Below, in pieces: positions 25,461-35,121 of a stretch of 64,000 bases of DNA (its first letter is position 1; every line of letters begins with the position of its first letter). A program made the position numbers and the translations under genes. The notes below the pieces were generated by a model. That model worked only from the letters and a program-made list of their open reading frames with translations. It ran no database searches and was not told where the DNA came from. Origin of the DNA: Streptomyces beigongshangae (GTDB taxonomy: Bacteria > Actinomycetota > Actinomycetes > Streptomycetales > Streptomycetaceae). Location: assembly GCF_019710745.1 (NCBI RefSeq), contig NZ_JAHKJW010000003.1, positions 213,754 through 277,753 of the forward strand, read 5' to 3'.

Positions 25461-26621
25461 ATGACCGAGAGCTTCCGCCGCAGCGGCGAGTACCCCCAGG
25501 GCGACCACCAGCAGTCCGCGTACTCAGGACAGCCGTACGAGCAGCCGTACGCCTCCTCCGCGGATCCCGCGGACTCCTCCAGCGCCCCCGCGAGCTCCTC
25601 CGCGCCCTCCGCGCCCTCCGTGCACCCGGAGTGGCCGCCCCCGCCGGCGCACAGCCCGGGCGGGCACCGGCAGGGCGGCGCTCCCACCGCGCTCCTCGCC
25701 GAGCCCGTCTCCTCCGCTCCCGCCGGCGCCCCCCGCAAGCGCGCCAGGGGGCCGCTGGCCCTGCTGGCCGCCGTCGCGATAGCCGCGGCGGCGGTGGGCG
25801 GCGGTACCGCGTACACCTTCCAGGAGCTGACCGGCAACGACACCGCCGCCACCGGTGGCGGCGGCACGAGCACCAGCGTCGTGGCCACGAGCCAGAAGGG
25901 CACGGTCGCCGGGGTCGCCCGGGCGGTCGGCCCCAGCATCGTCGAGATCAGCGCGACCTCGAACGCGGGCTCCTCGACCGGTTCCGGTGTCGTCATCACC
26001 ACCGGCGGCGAGATCATCACGAACAACCACGTGATCTCCGGCGCCTCGCAGATCAAGGTGCGGCTGAGCAACGGCAAGTCGTACACCGCGGACGTCGTCG
26101 GCACCGACAGCAAGAAGGACCTGGCGCTGATCGAACTGGAGGACGCGCCGTCCGGTCTGACGGCCGCCACGCTCGGCGACTCCGACGCCGTCGCGGTGGG
26201 CGACGAGGTCGTGGCGATCGGCTCGCCCGAGGGCCTGACCGGCACGGTCACCAGCGGCATCGTCTCCGCGCTCGACCGGGACGTCACCGTCTCCACGGAC
26301 GAGAGCCAGGGCCGGCAGCAACAGCAGGAGGGCGGCGGGCAGTGGCCGTTCGAGTTCGGGGGCCGGGAGTTCAACGGCGACACCGGCTCGTCCACGACGA
26401 CGTACAAGGCGCTCCAGACCGACGCCTCCCTCAACCCGGGCAACTCCGGCGGCGCGCTGATCGACATGAACGGCGACATCATCGGCATCAACTCCGCGAT
26501 GTACTCCGCCGCGGAGGCCACCTCGTCGAGCGCCGGCAGCGTCGGCCTCGGCTTCGCCATCCCGATCGACACCGTCAAGTCCGACCTGGCCACGCTGCGG
26601 GCCGGCGGCTCCGACGGCTGA
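25461..26621 (+). CDS. HtrA/DegP-like membrane-anchored serine protease without visible PDZ
   Basis: The 386-residue protein has a disordered Pro/Ser/Gln-rich cytoplasmic tail (1-95), one membrane helix (99-118) and an S1C protease domain with His190 (TNNHVI), Asp220 (KKDLALI) and Ser329 (GNSGGAL). The usual C-terminal PDZ domain is missing: the chain stops soon after the protease core, about 20 residues beyond GLGFAIP. A Gln/Gly-rich insert lies near residues 285-300. It is divergent from the trypsin gene, followed by a two-component system (134 bp), which may respond to envelope stress. Confidence 0.9.
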   Translation: MTESFRRSGEYPQGDHQQSAYSGQPYEQPYASSADPADSSSAPASSSAPSAPSVHPEWPPPPAHSPGGHRQGGAPTALLAEPVSSAPAGAPRKRARGPLALLAAVAIAAAAVGGGTAYTFQELTGNDTAATGGGGTSTSVVATSQKGTVAGVARAVGPSIVEISATSNAGSSTGSGVVITTGGEIITNNHVISGASQIKVRLSNGKSYTADVVGTDSKKDLALIELEDAPSGLTAATLGDSDAVAVGDEVVAIGSPEGLTGTVTSGIVSALDRDVTVSTDESQGRQQQQEGGGQWPFEFGGREFNGDTGSSTTTYKALQTDASLNPGNSGGALIDMNGDIIGINSAMYSAAEATSSSAGSVGLGFAIPIDTVKSDLATLRAGGSDG

Positions 26622-26755
26622 GCCGGTCCGGCACCGGCCGAGCCGGTCCCGTCCGGGCCGTTCCCGGACCCCGCGGCTCTACGGGAGCGGCCCCGAAACG
26701 TGCAAGGCTGAAGGCGCCCCGCCCCCATCCCACCGCACCCGAGGAACCCACCGCG

Positions 26756-27487
26756 ATGAGCCCCGCCGAAGGCGACCGTGAACCCCAGCGCATCCTGATC
26801 GTCGACGACGAGCCGGCCGTGCGCGAAGCACTCCAGCGCAGCCTCGCCTTCGAGGGGTACGGCACCGAGGTCGCCGTCGACGGCGCGGACGCCCTGGAGA
26901 AGAGCCTCGCGTACCGGCCCGACCTCGTCGTCCTCGACATCCAGATGCCGCGCATGGACGGCCTGACCGCCGCCCGCCGGATGCGCGGCGCGGGCACCAC
27001 GACGCCCATCCTCATGCTCACCGCCCGCGACACGGTCGGCGACCGTGTCACCGGACTCGACGCGGGCGCCGACGACTACCTGGTCAAGCCGTTCGAACTG
27101 GACGAGCTGTTCGCCCGGGTACGGGCCCTGCTGCGGCGCAGCTCGTACGCCGCCGCCGCGGTCGGCGCCCCGGCGGACGACGCGCTCGTCTTCGGCGACC
27201 TGCGCATGGACCTCGCGACCCGGGAGGTCACGCGGGGCGGGCGCCCCGTCGAGCTGACCCGCACCGAGTTCACCCTGCTGGAGATGTTCCTGGCCCATCC
27301 GCGCCAGGTGCTCACGCGGGAGCAGATCCTGAAGGCGGTCTGGGGCTTCGACTTCGAGCCGAGCTCCAACTCGCTGGACGTGTACGTGATGTACCTGCGC
27401 CGCAAGACGGAGGCCGGCGGCGAGCCGCGTCTCGTGCACACCGTGCGGGGTGTGGGGTACGTCCTGCGGTCGGGCGGCGCGGAGTGA
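26756..27487 (+). CDS. OmpR-family response regulator (MprA-like)
   Basis: The 243-residue protein has a canonical receiver (acidic pair ILIVDDEP, phosphoacceptor Asp61 in [12 protein letters not shown], Thr/Ala, Lys111 in LVKPFE) and an OmpR winged helix ([20 protein letters not shown] to VGYVLRSG). It overlaps the next gene's GTG by 4 bp, so the two are a two-component pair. Together with the HtrA-like gene upstream it resembles mycobacterial MprAB-pepD envelope-stress loci. Confidence 0.93.
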   Translation: MSPAEGDREPQRILIVDDEPAVREALQRSLAFEGYGTEVAVDGADALEKSLAYRPDLVVLDIQMPRMDGLTAARRMRGAGTTTPILMLTARDTVGDRVTGLDAGADDYLVKPFELDELFARVRALLRRSSYAAAAVGAPADDALVFGDLRMDLATREVTRGGRPVELTRTEFTLLEMFLAHPRQVLTREQILKAVWGFDFEPSSNSLDVYVMYLRRKTEAGGEPRLVHTVRGVGYVLRSGGAE

Positions 27488-28974
27488 GGAGGGCCGTACG
27501 CCGCTTCACCGCGCTGCCGATCCGCACCCGGCTGTCCCTCCTGGTGGCGGCGGCGGTGGCGTTCGCGGTGGCGGCGGTGTCGGTGACGTGCTGGTTCATC
27601 GTGCAGGGGAAGCTGTACGACGAGGTCGACGACAAGCTGCGGGGCGCCGACACCCGGATGTCCGCCCTGCAGGTCCAGAACGTGCTGAACAACTGCTCCC
27701 AGGAGGCCGACGAACAGCGGGGGCCCGGTCCGCACTACACCACCTACGGCCAGCTGGTGCGGTCCGACGGGACCTACTGCGTCCTGTCGGGCTCGGCCGG
27801 CTCCGTGAAGGTGACCGGCGACGACAGGAGCGTGGCCGAGGACCCCGTGTTCGGCGACGGGAACTACCGCGACGGGAGGGACACCGAGGGCGGTTCGGTC
27901 CGTGTCCTGACCGTTCCCGTGGTGGTGGGCCCCGAGCAGTCGGTGGTCGAGAACACCGCCCTGCTCATCGCGCTGCCGCTGAGCGACACCGAGAACACCC
28001 TCGACGACCTCGCCCTGCTGCTGCTCCTCGTCTCCGGCATCGGGGTCGTCGGCGCCGGCGCGGCCGGTCTCGCCGTGGCCCGCGCCGGGCTGCGTCCCGT
28101 CGACCACCTCACCGAGGCGGTCGAGCACGTCGCCCGCACCGAGGACCTCACGATCCGCATCCCCGTGCAGGACGACAGCGAGGACGAGATCGCCCGGCTC
28201 TCCCGGTCCTTCAACTCGATGACCTCCTCGCTGGCCTCCTCCCGCGAACTCCAGCAACAGCTCATCGCGGACGCGGGCCACGAGCTCCGTACGCCGCTCA
28301 CCTCGCTCCGTACGAACGTCGAGCTGCTGGCCAGGAGCGAGGACACGGGCCGGGCGATCCCGCCCGGGGACCGCAAGGCGCTGATCGCCTCGGTCAAGGC
28401 GCAGATGACCGAGCTGGCCGCGCTCATCGGTGACCTGCAGACGCTGTCGCGGTCGGACGCGGACACACCGGCCGGCCGCGTGCAGGTGGTCCCGTTGCAG
28501 GACACCGTGGAGGCGGCCCTGCGCCGGGCCCGGCTGCGCGGCCCCGAACTGACGATCACGGCCGACGTGCACCCCTGGTTCGTCCGGGCGGAGCCCACCG
28601 CCCTGGAGCGGGCCCTCGTGAACATCCTCGACAACGCGGTGAAGTTCAGCCCCGCGGGCGGCACGGTCGACGTCGCCCTCAAGGACGGCGAGCTGACCGT
28701 ACGGGACCACGGTCCCGGTATCCCCGCCGACGAACTCCCGCATGTCTTCGACCGCTTCTGGCGCTCCCCGGGCGCACGGGCGCTGCCCGGCTCGGGCCTG
28801 GGCCTGTCCATCGTGGCCCGTACGGTGCAGCAGTCCGGCGGCGAGGTGGCGCTGGGCCCGGCCGAGGGCGGTGGCACGGTCGTGACGGTCCGGCTGCCGG
28901 GGGCGCCGGTACCGCCCCCCGCACCGGCCCCGCCGTCCGGGCCCGAGGTCCCGGGGGCCCCGACCCACTTGTGA
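27484..28974 (+). CDS. Sensor histidine kinase (MprB-like)
   Basis: The 496-residue protein has two membrane helices (about 17-40 and 176-198) flanking a 130-residue extracytoplasmic domain with Cys71 and Cys99. HAMP (199-253) is followed by DHp with His266 in [12 protein letters not shown], and HATPase (N box [13 protein letters not shown] boxes DHGPGIP and GSGLGLSIV). GTG start overlaps the stop of the regulator gene (GTGA). A Pro-rich tail follows the kinase core. The signal is unknown; envelope stress is likely by context. Confidence 0.93.
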   Translation: MRRAVRRFTALPIRTRLSLLVAAAVAFAVAAVSVTCWFIVQGKLYDEVDDKLRGADTRMSALQVQNVLNNCSQEADEQRGPGPHYTTYGQLVRSDGTYCVLSGSAGSVKVTGDDRSVAEDPVFGDGNYRDGRDTEGGSVRVLTVPVVVGPEQSVVENTALLIALPLSDTENTLDDLALLLLLVSGIGVVGAGAAGLAVARAGLRPVDHLTEAVEHVARTEDLTIRIPVQDDSEDEIARLSRSFNSMTSSLASSRELQQQLIADAGHELRTPLTSLRTNVELLARSEDTGRAIPPGDRKALIASVKAQMTELAALIGDLQTLSRSDADTPAGRVQVVPLQDTVEAALRRARLRGPELTITADVHPWFVRAEPTALERALVNILDNAVKFSPAGGTVDVALKDGELTVRDHGPGIPADELPHVFDRFWRSPGARALPGSGLGLSIVARTVQQSGGEVALGPAEGGGTVVTVRLPGAPVPPPAPAPPSGPEVPGAPTHL

Positions 28975-29111
28975 CGGCCCCCTTGGGACGGCCCGCTCGG
29001 GGCGGTCCGCTCGGGGCGGCGGCGATTGGTCCAGCCCGCTTCCGTGACGGGGTCTGCCCCCAGCCCGCCTCCGGGCCGGAACCCGGCCCGGTCCACCCGG
29101 GAGGCGTGCCT

Positions 29112-29213
29112 CGGCCCGCCCAGGGCGAGGGCTGCCCCAGCCCGCCCGGGACGGGCCCCCTCAGCCCTCCCAGGACGAGACCCGCCTCAGCCCGCCCGGG
29201 ACGGGACCTGCTT
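29112..29213. repeat. About four copies of a 24-28 bp GC-rich tandem repeat
   Basis: Units of the form CAGCCCGCCCGGGACGGG plus 6-8 bp repeat at 29112, 29138, 29162 and 29188. The last copy enters the 3' end of the CU044_5270-like gene and may form nested hairpins that end transcription from both sides. Confidence 0.65.
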
Positions 29214-30302
29214 CAGGCCGTCGACCACGGCGCGCTTCATGACGGCGCCGGTGAAGGTCACCGTGCCGGGCTTCATCAGGGCCTCCTCCCCCTTGAGCTG
29301 CTTCACCTGGACGACGCGCTGGCCCAGGAAGACATGGCTCTTCCTGTCGAAGATCCACTCCTCGCGCTGTCCGCTGGTCTCGTCCAGCCGGGCCACCGCG
29401 ACCCCGCGCCTGCCGACCGCGTCCACCGCGTCGTCCACGACGACGACCCCCGGGATCTTCGCGGCGGTCTCGAACAGCGCCGCGTAGAGCTCCGACGGCG
29501 GGTAGCTCTCGCCCAGCAGGTCACCGATGGTGCTGAAAGCCTGCTGGTCGGGGGAGTTCCCCTGGCCCTCGGTCTCCTCGTAGATCTTGGCGAGCAGGGC
29601 GTCGGGGTCGGTCGGCAGTTCGGTCAGGTAGTCGTACGACGGGCTGCCGATGTGCGCCTTCGGGGTGTTGCCCCGCTCGTCGGGCAGGGTCAGGGTCTCG
29701 CCCTCCGGCCTCCCGTTGACGGCGGGGTCGATCAGCCAGCCCTCCACCCCGTCCGCGGACCTCCAGATCTGCCGGCGGTGCAGTTCGTGGCCCGCCAGGG
29801 TGCTCTCGTCGTCGACGGTCCTCACGAAACTGTCGGCGACCATGGACTCGATGTACACGTACTGACCGGGCCCGACCGTCGGCCGCTCGCCCTCCGCCGC
29901 CGCCAGGGAGATCCGGTCGAGCAACTGGGGCACGCCCTTCGTGGTCGCGGTCCCGAGGTCGGTGGTCAGGGCGGGCCCGGTGGCCACACCGCTCTCCCGC
30001 ACGCCGTCACCGTCCCCCCCACCGGTCGTCACCACACCGGCGGCGACGACCGCGGACAGGGCGGCGGCCGCCGCGGGCAGGGCGATCGACAGCCGCGGCA
30101 GCCGGAAGCGCCGTGCCCCGGCGGGAGACTGCCGGGGCTGTCGGGACTGTTCGTGGATCTGGGCCATCAGATGCTCCTTGTGGAACCGGTGACGGCCCGG
30201 CGGCAGGTCGCGCGCCGTCCGGGAGAGGAGCTGTACGTCCTGCTCCCACTCGGACTCGGGCTCGGACTCCGCAGAGTCGTGCCGGGGCGTGTTCGCGTTC
30301 AT
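29187..30302 (-). CDS. CU044_5270-family membrane protein, partner of ECF sigma factor
   Basis: The 371-residue protein has a cytoplasmic N-terminus (1-68, with LMAQIHEQSRQ), one membrane helix (RLSIALPAAAAALSAVVAAGVV) and an exported domain (GQYVYIESMVADSF, HELHRRQIWRSADGVEGWL, VFLGQRVVQVKQL). It overlaps the upstream sigma-factor gene (ATGA), the usual layout for this family in Streptomyces, and probably acts as its anti-sigma or sensing partner. No ZAS zinc motif (HxxxCxxC) is visible. The frame ends inside a tandem repeat. Confidence 0.85.
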   Translation of the reverse strand: MNANTPRHDSAESEPESEWEQDVQLLSRTARDLPPGRHRFHKEHLMAQIHEQSRQPRQSPAGARRFRLPRLSIALPAAAAALSAVVAAGVVTTGGGDGDGVRESGVATGPALTTDLGTATTKGVPQLLDRISLAAAEGERPTVGPGQYVYIESMVADSFVRTVDDESTLAGHELHRRQIWRSADGVEGWLIDPAVNGRPEGETLTLPDERGNTPKAHIGSPSYDYLTELPTDPDALLAKIYEETEGQGNSPDQQAFSTIGDLLGESYPPSELYAALFETAAKIPGVVVVDDAVDAVGRRGVAVARLDETSGQREEWIFDRKSHVFLGQRVVQVKQLKGEEALMKPGTVTFTGAVMKRAVVDGLKQVPSRAG

Positions 30303-30964
30303 CGGTTTCCTTCCTGCGCGGGCCGGATCGCTTGTGCGTGATCGCCTCTTGTCTGTCGGAGGAGGGGGCCGCCTTCCCGATCCCCGCGAACTTTTCTGTT
30401 CAGCTCCCTTTGGACGGAGCCGAGCCGGGTCCCGGCTGCCGCACGCAGCTTCTTACGGGCCCGCGAGAGCCGGGAGGCGACCGTGCCGACCGGGATGCCG
30501 AGCGCCTCCGCCGCAGCCTCGTAGTCCAGGCCCTCCCCCAGGCAGAGCGCGATGACCTCGCGCTCGGGTCTGCGGAGGGCGGCGAGGGCGGTCAGGGCCG
30601 CGGCGAGCCGCCGGCGGTCGTCGAGACGGCCGGCGACCTCGTCGGCGTGGTCGGGCACGGACGCCGCGGCGGCCGCCGCGGCGTCCGCGGCACGGCGGTA
30701 GCGCCGGTTGCTGCGGAACTGGTTGCGCGCGGTGTTGGTGGCGATGCCCAGCAGCCAGGGCCGCAGGGAACCGCCCTCCGGGTCGACCCTGTCCCGCAGC
30801 CGCCACGCCTCCATGAAGGTCGCGGCCATCACGTCCTCGGCCGTCGACCAGTCGGCGGTCAGCCGGAACGCGTGGTTGTAGACCGCGCGGGAGTACGCGT
30901 CGAAGAGCTCGGCGAAGGCGCTCGGATCCCCGGCCCGTACCCGGGTTCGCATAGGAGTGGTCAC
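30299..30964 (-). CDS. ECF-type RNA polymerase sigma factor
   Basis: The 221-residue protein has sigma region 2 (FAELFDAYSRAVYNHAFRLTAD, AEDVMAATFMEAWR, LRPWLLGIATNTARNQFR) and region 4 (LAALRRPEREVIALCLGEGLDYEAAAEALGIPVGTVASRLSRARKKLR). An Ala-rich linker joins them. A basic, non-conserved tail of about 40 residues follows. It overlaps the CU044_5270-family gene by 4 bp and likely forms a sigma/anti-sigma unit. The start may be GTG 30964 or ATG 30952. Confidence 0.92.
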   Translation of the reverse strand: MTTPMRTRVRAGDPSAFAELFDAYSRAVYNHAFRLTADWSTAEDVMAATFMEAWRLRDRVDPEGGSLRPWLLGIATNTARNQFRSNRRYRRAADAAAAAAASVPDHADEVAGRLDDRRRLAAALTALAALRRPEREVIALCLGEGLDYEAAAEALGIPVGTVASRLSRARKKLRAAAGTRLGSVQRELNRKVRGDREGGPLLRQTRGDHAQAIRPAQEGNR

Positions 30965-31060
30965 CTCTGTGAGCTGTGCGGCACGGAGGTCCGCCTTCCC
31001 ATGACGTGCGTCACACCGAACCGGCGTGGGCGCGCACGGGCGTGGGCGAGCACGAACAGG

Positions 31061-31744
31061 TCAGCCTTCGGTGCCGCCGTCCGTACCGCCGTCCAGGGGC
31101 TCGCCCATGGGGCCGCCGGTCCTCGGGGTGTCGTCCTCGGGACCGAGGGGCCGGCCTGCCCAGGTCCGGACCCGCCAGCCGTCGGCGGGGCTGCCTTCGA
31201 GGATGACGACGCCGGTGTTGTCCAGCGCGTGGGTGGCCGCGAAGTCCACGTCGATGTTGCCGGCCCGGGCGGCCGCCCACATACGGATGGCGGCGCCGTG
31301 GCTGACCATGGCCACCGTCTGCACACCGCTGCCCGCCGCCTCCTCGACCACGGCATCGAGACGCCGCAGGGCCTCCACCCCGTTCTCCCCGCCAGGCATG
31401 CGCAGTTCCACGTCTCCCGCGGACCAGGCGAAGACGGTCCGCATGTACGTCTCGACGGCCTCGGCGTCGCCCCGCATCTCCAGGTCGCCGGCGGTCAGCT
31501 CCCGGATGCCGTCCCGCACCCGGACCTCCAGCCCCGTCCGGTCCGCCAGCGGGGCGGCGGTGAGCTGGGTGCGGATCAGGGTGGAGGCGTAGAGGGCGCC
31601 GATCCTCTCACCGGCCAGCGCCTCCGGCAGGGCGGCCGCCTGCCGCTCGCCCAGAGGGGTGAGCGCCGCCCCCGGTACCGCCGTGTCCAGCAGGTGCTTG
31701 ACGTTGGAAGGGGTCTGACCATGGCGAATCAGCAGCAGGCGCAT
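31061..31744 (-). CDS. Histidine phosphatase (phosphoglycerate-mutase-like)
   Basis: The 227-residue protein has the catalytic RHG motif (LLLIRHGQTPSN), then LTPLGERQAAALPEAL, YASTLIRT, a proton donor Glu in GIRELTAGDLE and second His in VSHGAAIRMW. The family hydrolyses phosphate esters via phospho-His. The C-terminus carries GGTDGGTEG repeats. ATG 31744 is used; a longer frame to 31810 is possible. The substrate is unknown. Confidence 0.9.
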   Translation of the reverse strand: MRLLLIRHGQTPSNVKHLLDTAVPGAALTPLGERQAAALPEALAGERIGALYASTLIRTQLTAAPLADRTGLEVRVRDGIRELTAGDLEMRGDAEAVETYMRTVFAWSAGDVELRMPGGENGVEALRRLDAVVEEAAGSGVQTVAMVSHGAAIRMWAAARAGNIDVDFAATHALDNTGVVILEGSPADGWRVRTWAGRPLGPEDDTPRTGGPMGEPLDGGTDGGTEG

Positions 31745-31858
31745 GAGAGGGAGTCTGTCTCCAGAGTGGTGGGGCGGGGGCTTCCACTGTGGCACCCCTG
31801 ACACCGACACGCGTCAGCGGGCCGGGGCCCGGCGGGACCTCGGCGGTTCGATGCTCTT

Positions 31859-31894
31859 CCGGCACCGGCACCGGCACCGGCACCGGCAGCGACA
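31859..31894. repeat. Hexanucleotide repeat (CGGCAC)n
   Basis: Five or so consecutive CGGCAC units lie between the phosphatase and NACHT genes, degenerating into GACACCGGAGCCGGGGCC. It is non-coding on either side as annotated here. Confidence 0.6.
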
Positions 31895-31915
31895 CCGGAG
31901 CCGGGGCCGGCGGCG

Positions 31916-34900
31916 TCAAGTGGCATGTCCGCCGGACGGGTCCGTCACCGGCTCACCCCGACCGGGAGCGGCAGTGGCAGTGGTGGTGGCAGTGGTGGTG
32001 GTGACGGCAGGGCCTTGCCCGCCGGGGGCCGCCGATGCCGCCAGGCTCTGCTGCAGGCGCAGGTGGCAGAACTCGTACCGGGCGCCCGACTGCCGCAGGA
32101 CCCCACGGCGGTGGGCCTCCGCCAGGAAGCCCATGAGCCGCCAGGGTGCGCGGCCCGTCAGGGCCAGCCAGACCCTGGCCGGGCCCAGTCGCCCCCACGC
32201 GCTCAGCGCGAGCGCGGACGTGCCGACCTGGACCCACACCTCGGTGTGCATGGTGCCCAGCGTGCCGCCGGGGGGCATCGCCGAGATCAGTGCCAGGCAG
32301 GCCCCGCCCGAGAGCAGCGCGGCGATCGCGCTCCGGGCGAGCGTGGCGTCACGGTCGGTGCGCAGCGTGCTGTGCGGGCCGGCCGCCCGCATGGTGTCGG
32401 ACGGGGTGTTCAGGGCACGGTAGACGCCGGAGGCGCAGCCGCCGATCGCACCGATGAGCACGCCGAAGGCCACGTAGGGGACCACCGCGTCCAGGACGAC
32501 GGCCCCGGCCCCGCGGTGCACGAGCCAGACCCTCACCTCGTACGGCAGCGCGAGCACCAGGTTGTGGGCGTCGACCGGCCTGCCCGTCCACTCCCCCGGG
32601 CCACCCCGCCAAACGGTCACCCAGCCGTCCCGCCCCTCGTGGATCCGTACCGTCCCCGTGTGGCTCCCCAGCACGCCGTCCGACGAGATCCGGGCGCCCT
32701 TCCGCACCGCGAACGGCTTGGCGAGGCCCGTGCGTCCCACCAGAAGCACCTCTTGCCGCACGACCGAGCGGACCGAGCGGACCGACCGGTCCGAGCGTCC
32801 CCCTTCGGCCGTCGTTTCGAGCCGCCAGCCGCCGATCACCTCACCGGGCGCGTGCGGGGCGGCCGAGCGGATCCGGTCCGCGGCGAACGCACCGGCGACA
32901 CAGCCGACGAGCGCCCCCACGCAGACCCCGATGAGCGTGCACGCCACGAACCCCCGGAGCAGTCCCTTCCCGAAGCCGCGCAGTACGGCACCCGGACCGG
33001 TGTACGGCGTCGCCGTCCGCTCCCCGCGCCGCAGTCCCGACACATGAAGCAGCAGTCCCGCCGCGACACAGGTGAGGGCCGGGACCGCCTCCCCGAAGTA
33101 GCCGTGGAGCGCGAGACCGACGAAGACGACGACGGCGCCGAGCGCACGCACGGCCCGCGGACCGCTCGGGCTGCCCGCCCACGGCAGGCCCATCGGGAGG
33201 GGGCGCCGGGGCAGCCCGGCGACACCGGCCATCATCGACAGGATCAGCCCGAAACAGCAGCCGTTGAGGAACCAGGCCGGCCGCTGGGTGAGCACCGCGC
33301 CCAGCCGGGAACTCACCAGGGGAGGGACGAACAGGCCCATCCCCACCGCGATCACCGTGGCGGCCGCGGCCATCGTCAGGGCCAGCCGTGCCAACTGGCG
33401 CGGCCCCTGCGGGTCCTGTGCCGTGGCGGGCAGCAGCAGGGCCAGTCCGAAGCACAGGCCCAGCAGGATGCCCGTGTAGTTGAGGACGGCCGACAGGGGA
33501 CTGTCCCAGTTGGCGACCACACCGGGCCCGTACACCGCCAGCGGCACCAGCAGCGCGGCCGAGGCGACGAGCGCCAGTACGGCGGGCCCCGATACGCGCA
33601 GCGCCCGCGGCATCGCGGCCGGGAGCTCCCACCAGGCCAGCCGCCAGGTACCGGCCCCACCAGACCCGTCGGCCCCACCGGTGCCACCGGTGTCGCGGGC
33701 GAGGCGGCGCAGCCAGCGGTGCGCGGCGTCCGGGCTCCAGGGGCCGTTCCCCGGGCCCGCCCCGCCGAAGGCCGCCGGGACGAAGGCGTCCAGCAGGTGT
33801 TCCTCGATGTGCCCGGCCGTGGGGAAGCGTGCGGTGTCCCCGAGCTCGGCCGGGTCGCGGGAGGCGTCCCCGTACACCGTGCGGGCCAGCGCGACCATCA
33901 GCGGTGAGGCCATGACCTCCGCCAGGGGCGCGGGCGGATCGGCCAGGACCGGCGTCCAGGGGGTGGAGCCGTCGGCGTCCGGGCGCGCGGTGCGCTCCAG
34001 ATGCCGGCGCGCGGTGGCGAAGTCCAGCGGCCGCAGCCGTACGACGTCGGCGGCGGTCAGCACGCCGCCGGTCCGCACGGCCCGGGTCCAGACCTCGGTG
34101 CGGCAGGTGAGCAGGACGGGCAGCCGTTCGTCGAGCTCGGTGTTGAGCCGCCGCAGTGCCGCCTCGTGCGCCGGTCCCGGCAGCTCGTCGAACCCGTCCA
34201 GGACGGGCAGCAGGAGCCCGGCGTCGAGCAGTTCGCGCGCCATGGTGCGCTCGTCCGTGACGGCGGCCAGCGGCCGGTACTCCGCCGCGAGCCGCTCGGC
34301 CAGCCAGTCGCGCAGCGCCGTGGAGCCGGGGTCCCAGCCCGCCAGGGGGAACAGCACCGGCACCGGAGCGCCCGGCTGCCGGGCGTCGAGTGTCCCGAGC
34401 ACGAACCGCACGGCCAGGACGGTCTTGCCCGCACCCGCCTCGCCCAGGACGACCAGCCGGCGGGACGGGAGCGCCGTGAACGTATCGACGATCCGGTCGA
34501 GCCGCTGGTCGCCGTCGCGCGGCTCCGGCAGCGGGGCCCCGCGCCGGACGGCCTCGGGCCGGTCGGCGAGCGGCGGACCGGCTCGTGACCAGTGGACGTC
34601 CAGCGGCTCCGGGTCCTGCAGCCGGCGCAGCCGGGACTCCGCCGCCCACTGCACCCGTACCGCCTCGGCGAGTTCGTCGGCCGCCCGCTGCCGGCGGTCG
34701 GCGCCGGTGCCGGTGTCCGCGGGCTCGCGCAGCAGATCGGCCAGGAAGGCCAGGACGGAGACGAGTGCCGAGACGGCGGAGATCCACATCGACGTCCCCT
34801 CGGGACCGCCGCCGCCCGCCGGCGCGACGGCCAGGGCGAGCAGCGCCGCGGCGCCCGCGCCCAGCCCGATCCGCCGTCGCACCCGCGCCTCCCGCAGTGG

Positions 34901-34918
34901 CACCCGCATGACCCGCAC
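31916..34918 (-). CDS. Membrane-embedded NACHT-domain NTPase
   Basis: The 1000-residue protein has two N-terminal membrane helices (18-34, 44-62) and a NACHT NTPase. Walker A is VVLGEAGAGKT (159-166 core), Walker B LLPVLDGFDELP (235-247), sensor-like LLTCRTEVW. A helical HD region follows, then about ten further membrane helices (from residue 435). There is a soluble insert near 650-760 and a cytoplasmic tail (YEFCHLRLQQSL). No C-terminal repeats such as LRR or TPR are seen. Bacterial NACHT proteins are NLR-like sensors, several with anti-phage function; membrane-helix effectors are known among them. A Thr/Ala-rich tail is encoded by a GTGGTGGCA repeat. Function here is inference. Confidence 0.88.
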   Translation of the reverse strand: MRVMRVPLREARVRRRIGLGAGAAALLALAVAPAGGGGPEGTSMWISAVSALVSVLAFLADLLREPADTGTGADRRQRAADELAEAVRVQWAAESRLRRLQDPEPLDVHWSRAGPPLADRPEAVRRGAPLPEPRDGDQRLDRIVDTFTALPSRRLVVLGEAGAGKTVLAVRFVLGTLDARQPGAPVPVLFPLAGWDPGSTALRDWLAERLAAEYRPLAAVTDERTMARELLDAGLLLPVLDGFDELPGPAHEAALRRLNTELDERLPVLLTCRTEVWTRAVRTGGVLTAADVVRLRPLDFATARRHLERTARPDADGSTPWTPVLADPPAPLAEVMASPLMVALARTVYGDASRDPAELGDTARFPTAGHIEEHLLDAFVPAAFGGAGPGNGPWSPDAAHRWLRRLARDTGGTGGADGSGGAGTWRLAWWELPAAMPRALRVSGPAVLALVASAALLVPLAVYGPGVVANWDSPLSAVLNYTGILLGLCFGLALLLPATAQDPQGPRQLARLALTMAAAATVIAVGMGLFVPPLVSSRLGAVLTQRPAWFLNGCCFGLILSMMAGVAGLPRRPLPMGLPWAGSPSGPRAVRALGAVVVFVGLALHGYFGEAVPALTCVAAGLLLHVSGLRRGERTATPYTGPGAVLRGFGKGLLRGFVACTLIGVCVGALVGCVAGAFAADRIRSAAPHAPGEVIGGWRLETTAEGGRSDRSVRSVRSVVRQEVLLVGRTGLAKPFAVRKGARISSDGVLGSHTGTVRIHEGRDGWVTVWRGGPGEWTGRPVDAHNLVLALPYEVRVWLVHRGAGAVVLDAVVPYVAFGVLIGAIGGCASGVYRALNTPSDTMRAAGPHSTLRTDRDATLARSAIAALLSGGACLALISAMPPGGTLGTMHTEVWVQVGTSALALSAWGRLGPARVWLALTGRAPWRLMGFLAEAHRRGVLRQSGARYEFCHLRLQQSLAASAAPGGQGPAVTTTTATTTATAAPGRGEPVTDPSGGHAT

Positions 34919-35050
34919 CCGCCCCGCCCCCGTGTCCGCACCCGCCGTACGCAGGGTGAACGACGGGGCGGGCGGTCATGTACCGGCGTAGCGGCCGCCG
35001 GGGCGGGCGCGCGGAGGCACTCCGGGAGCACGCGCACGCGCACGTGCCCG

Positions 35051-35106
35051 GCGACCGGCAAGCGGCGACCCGCGACCCGCGACCCGCGACCGGCGACCCG
35101 CGAGCG
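35051..35106. repeat. GCGACCC tandem repeat
   Basis: Seven-bp units GCGACCC/GCGACCG are repeated about six times in the gap between the NACHT and 5'-nucleotidase genes. Confidence 0.6.
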
Positions 35107-35121
35107 GCACCTGACCACCAC

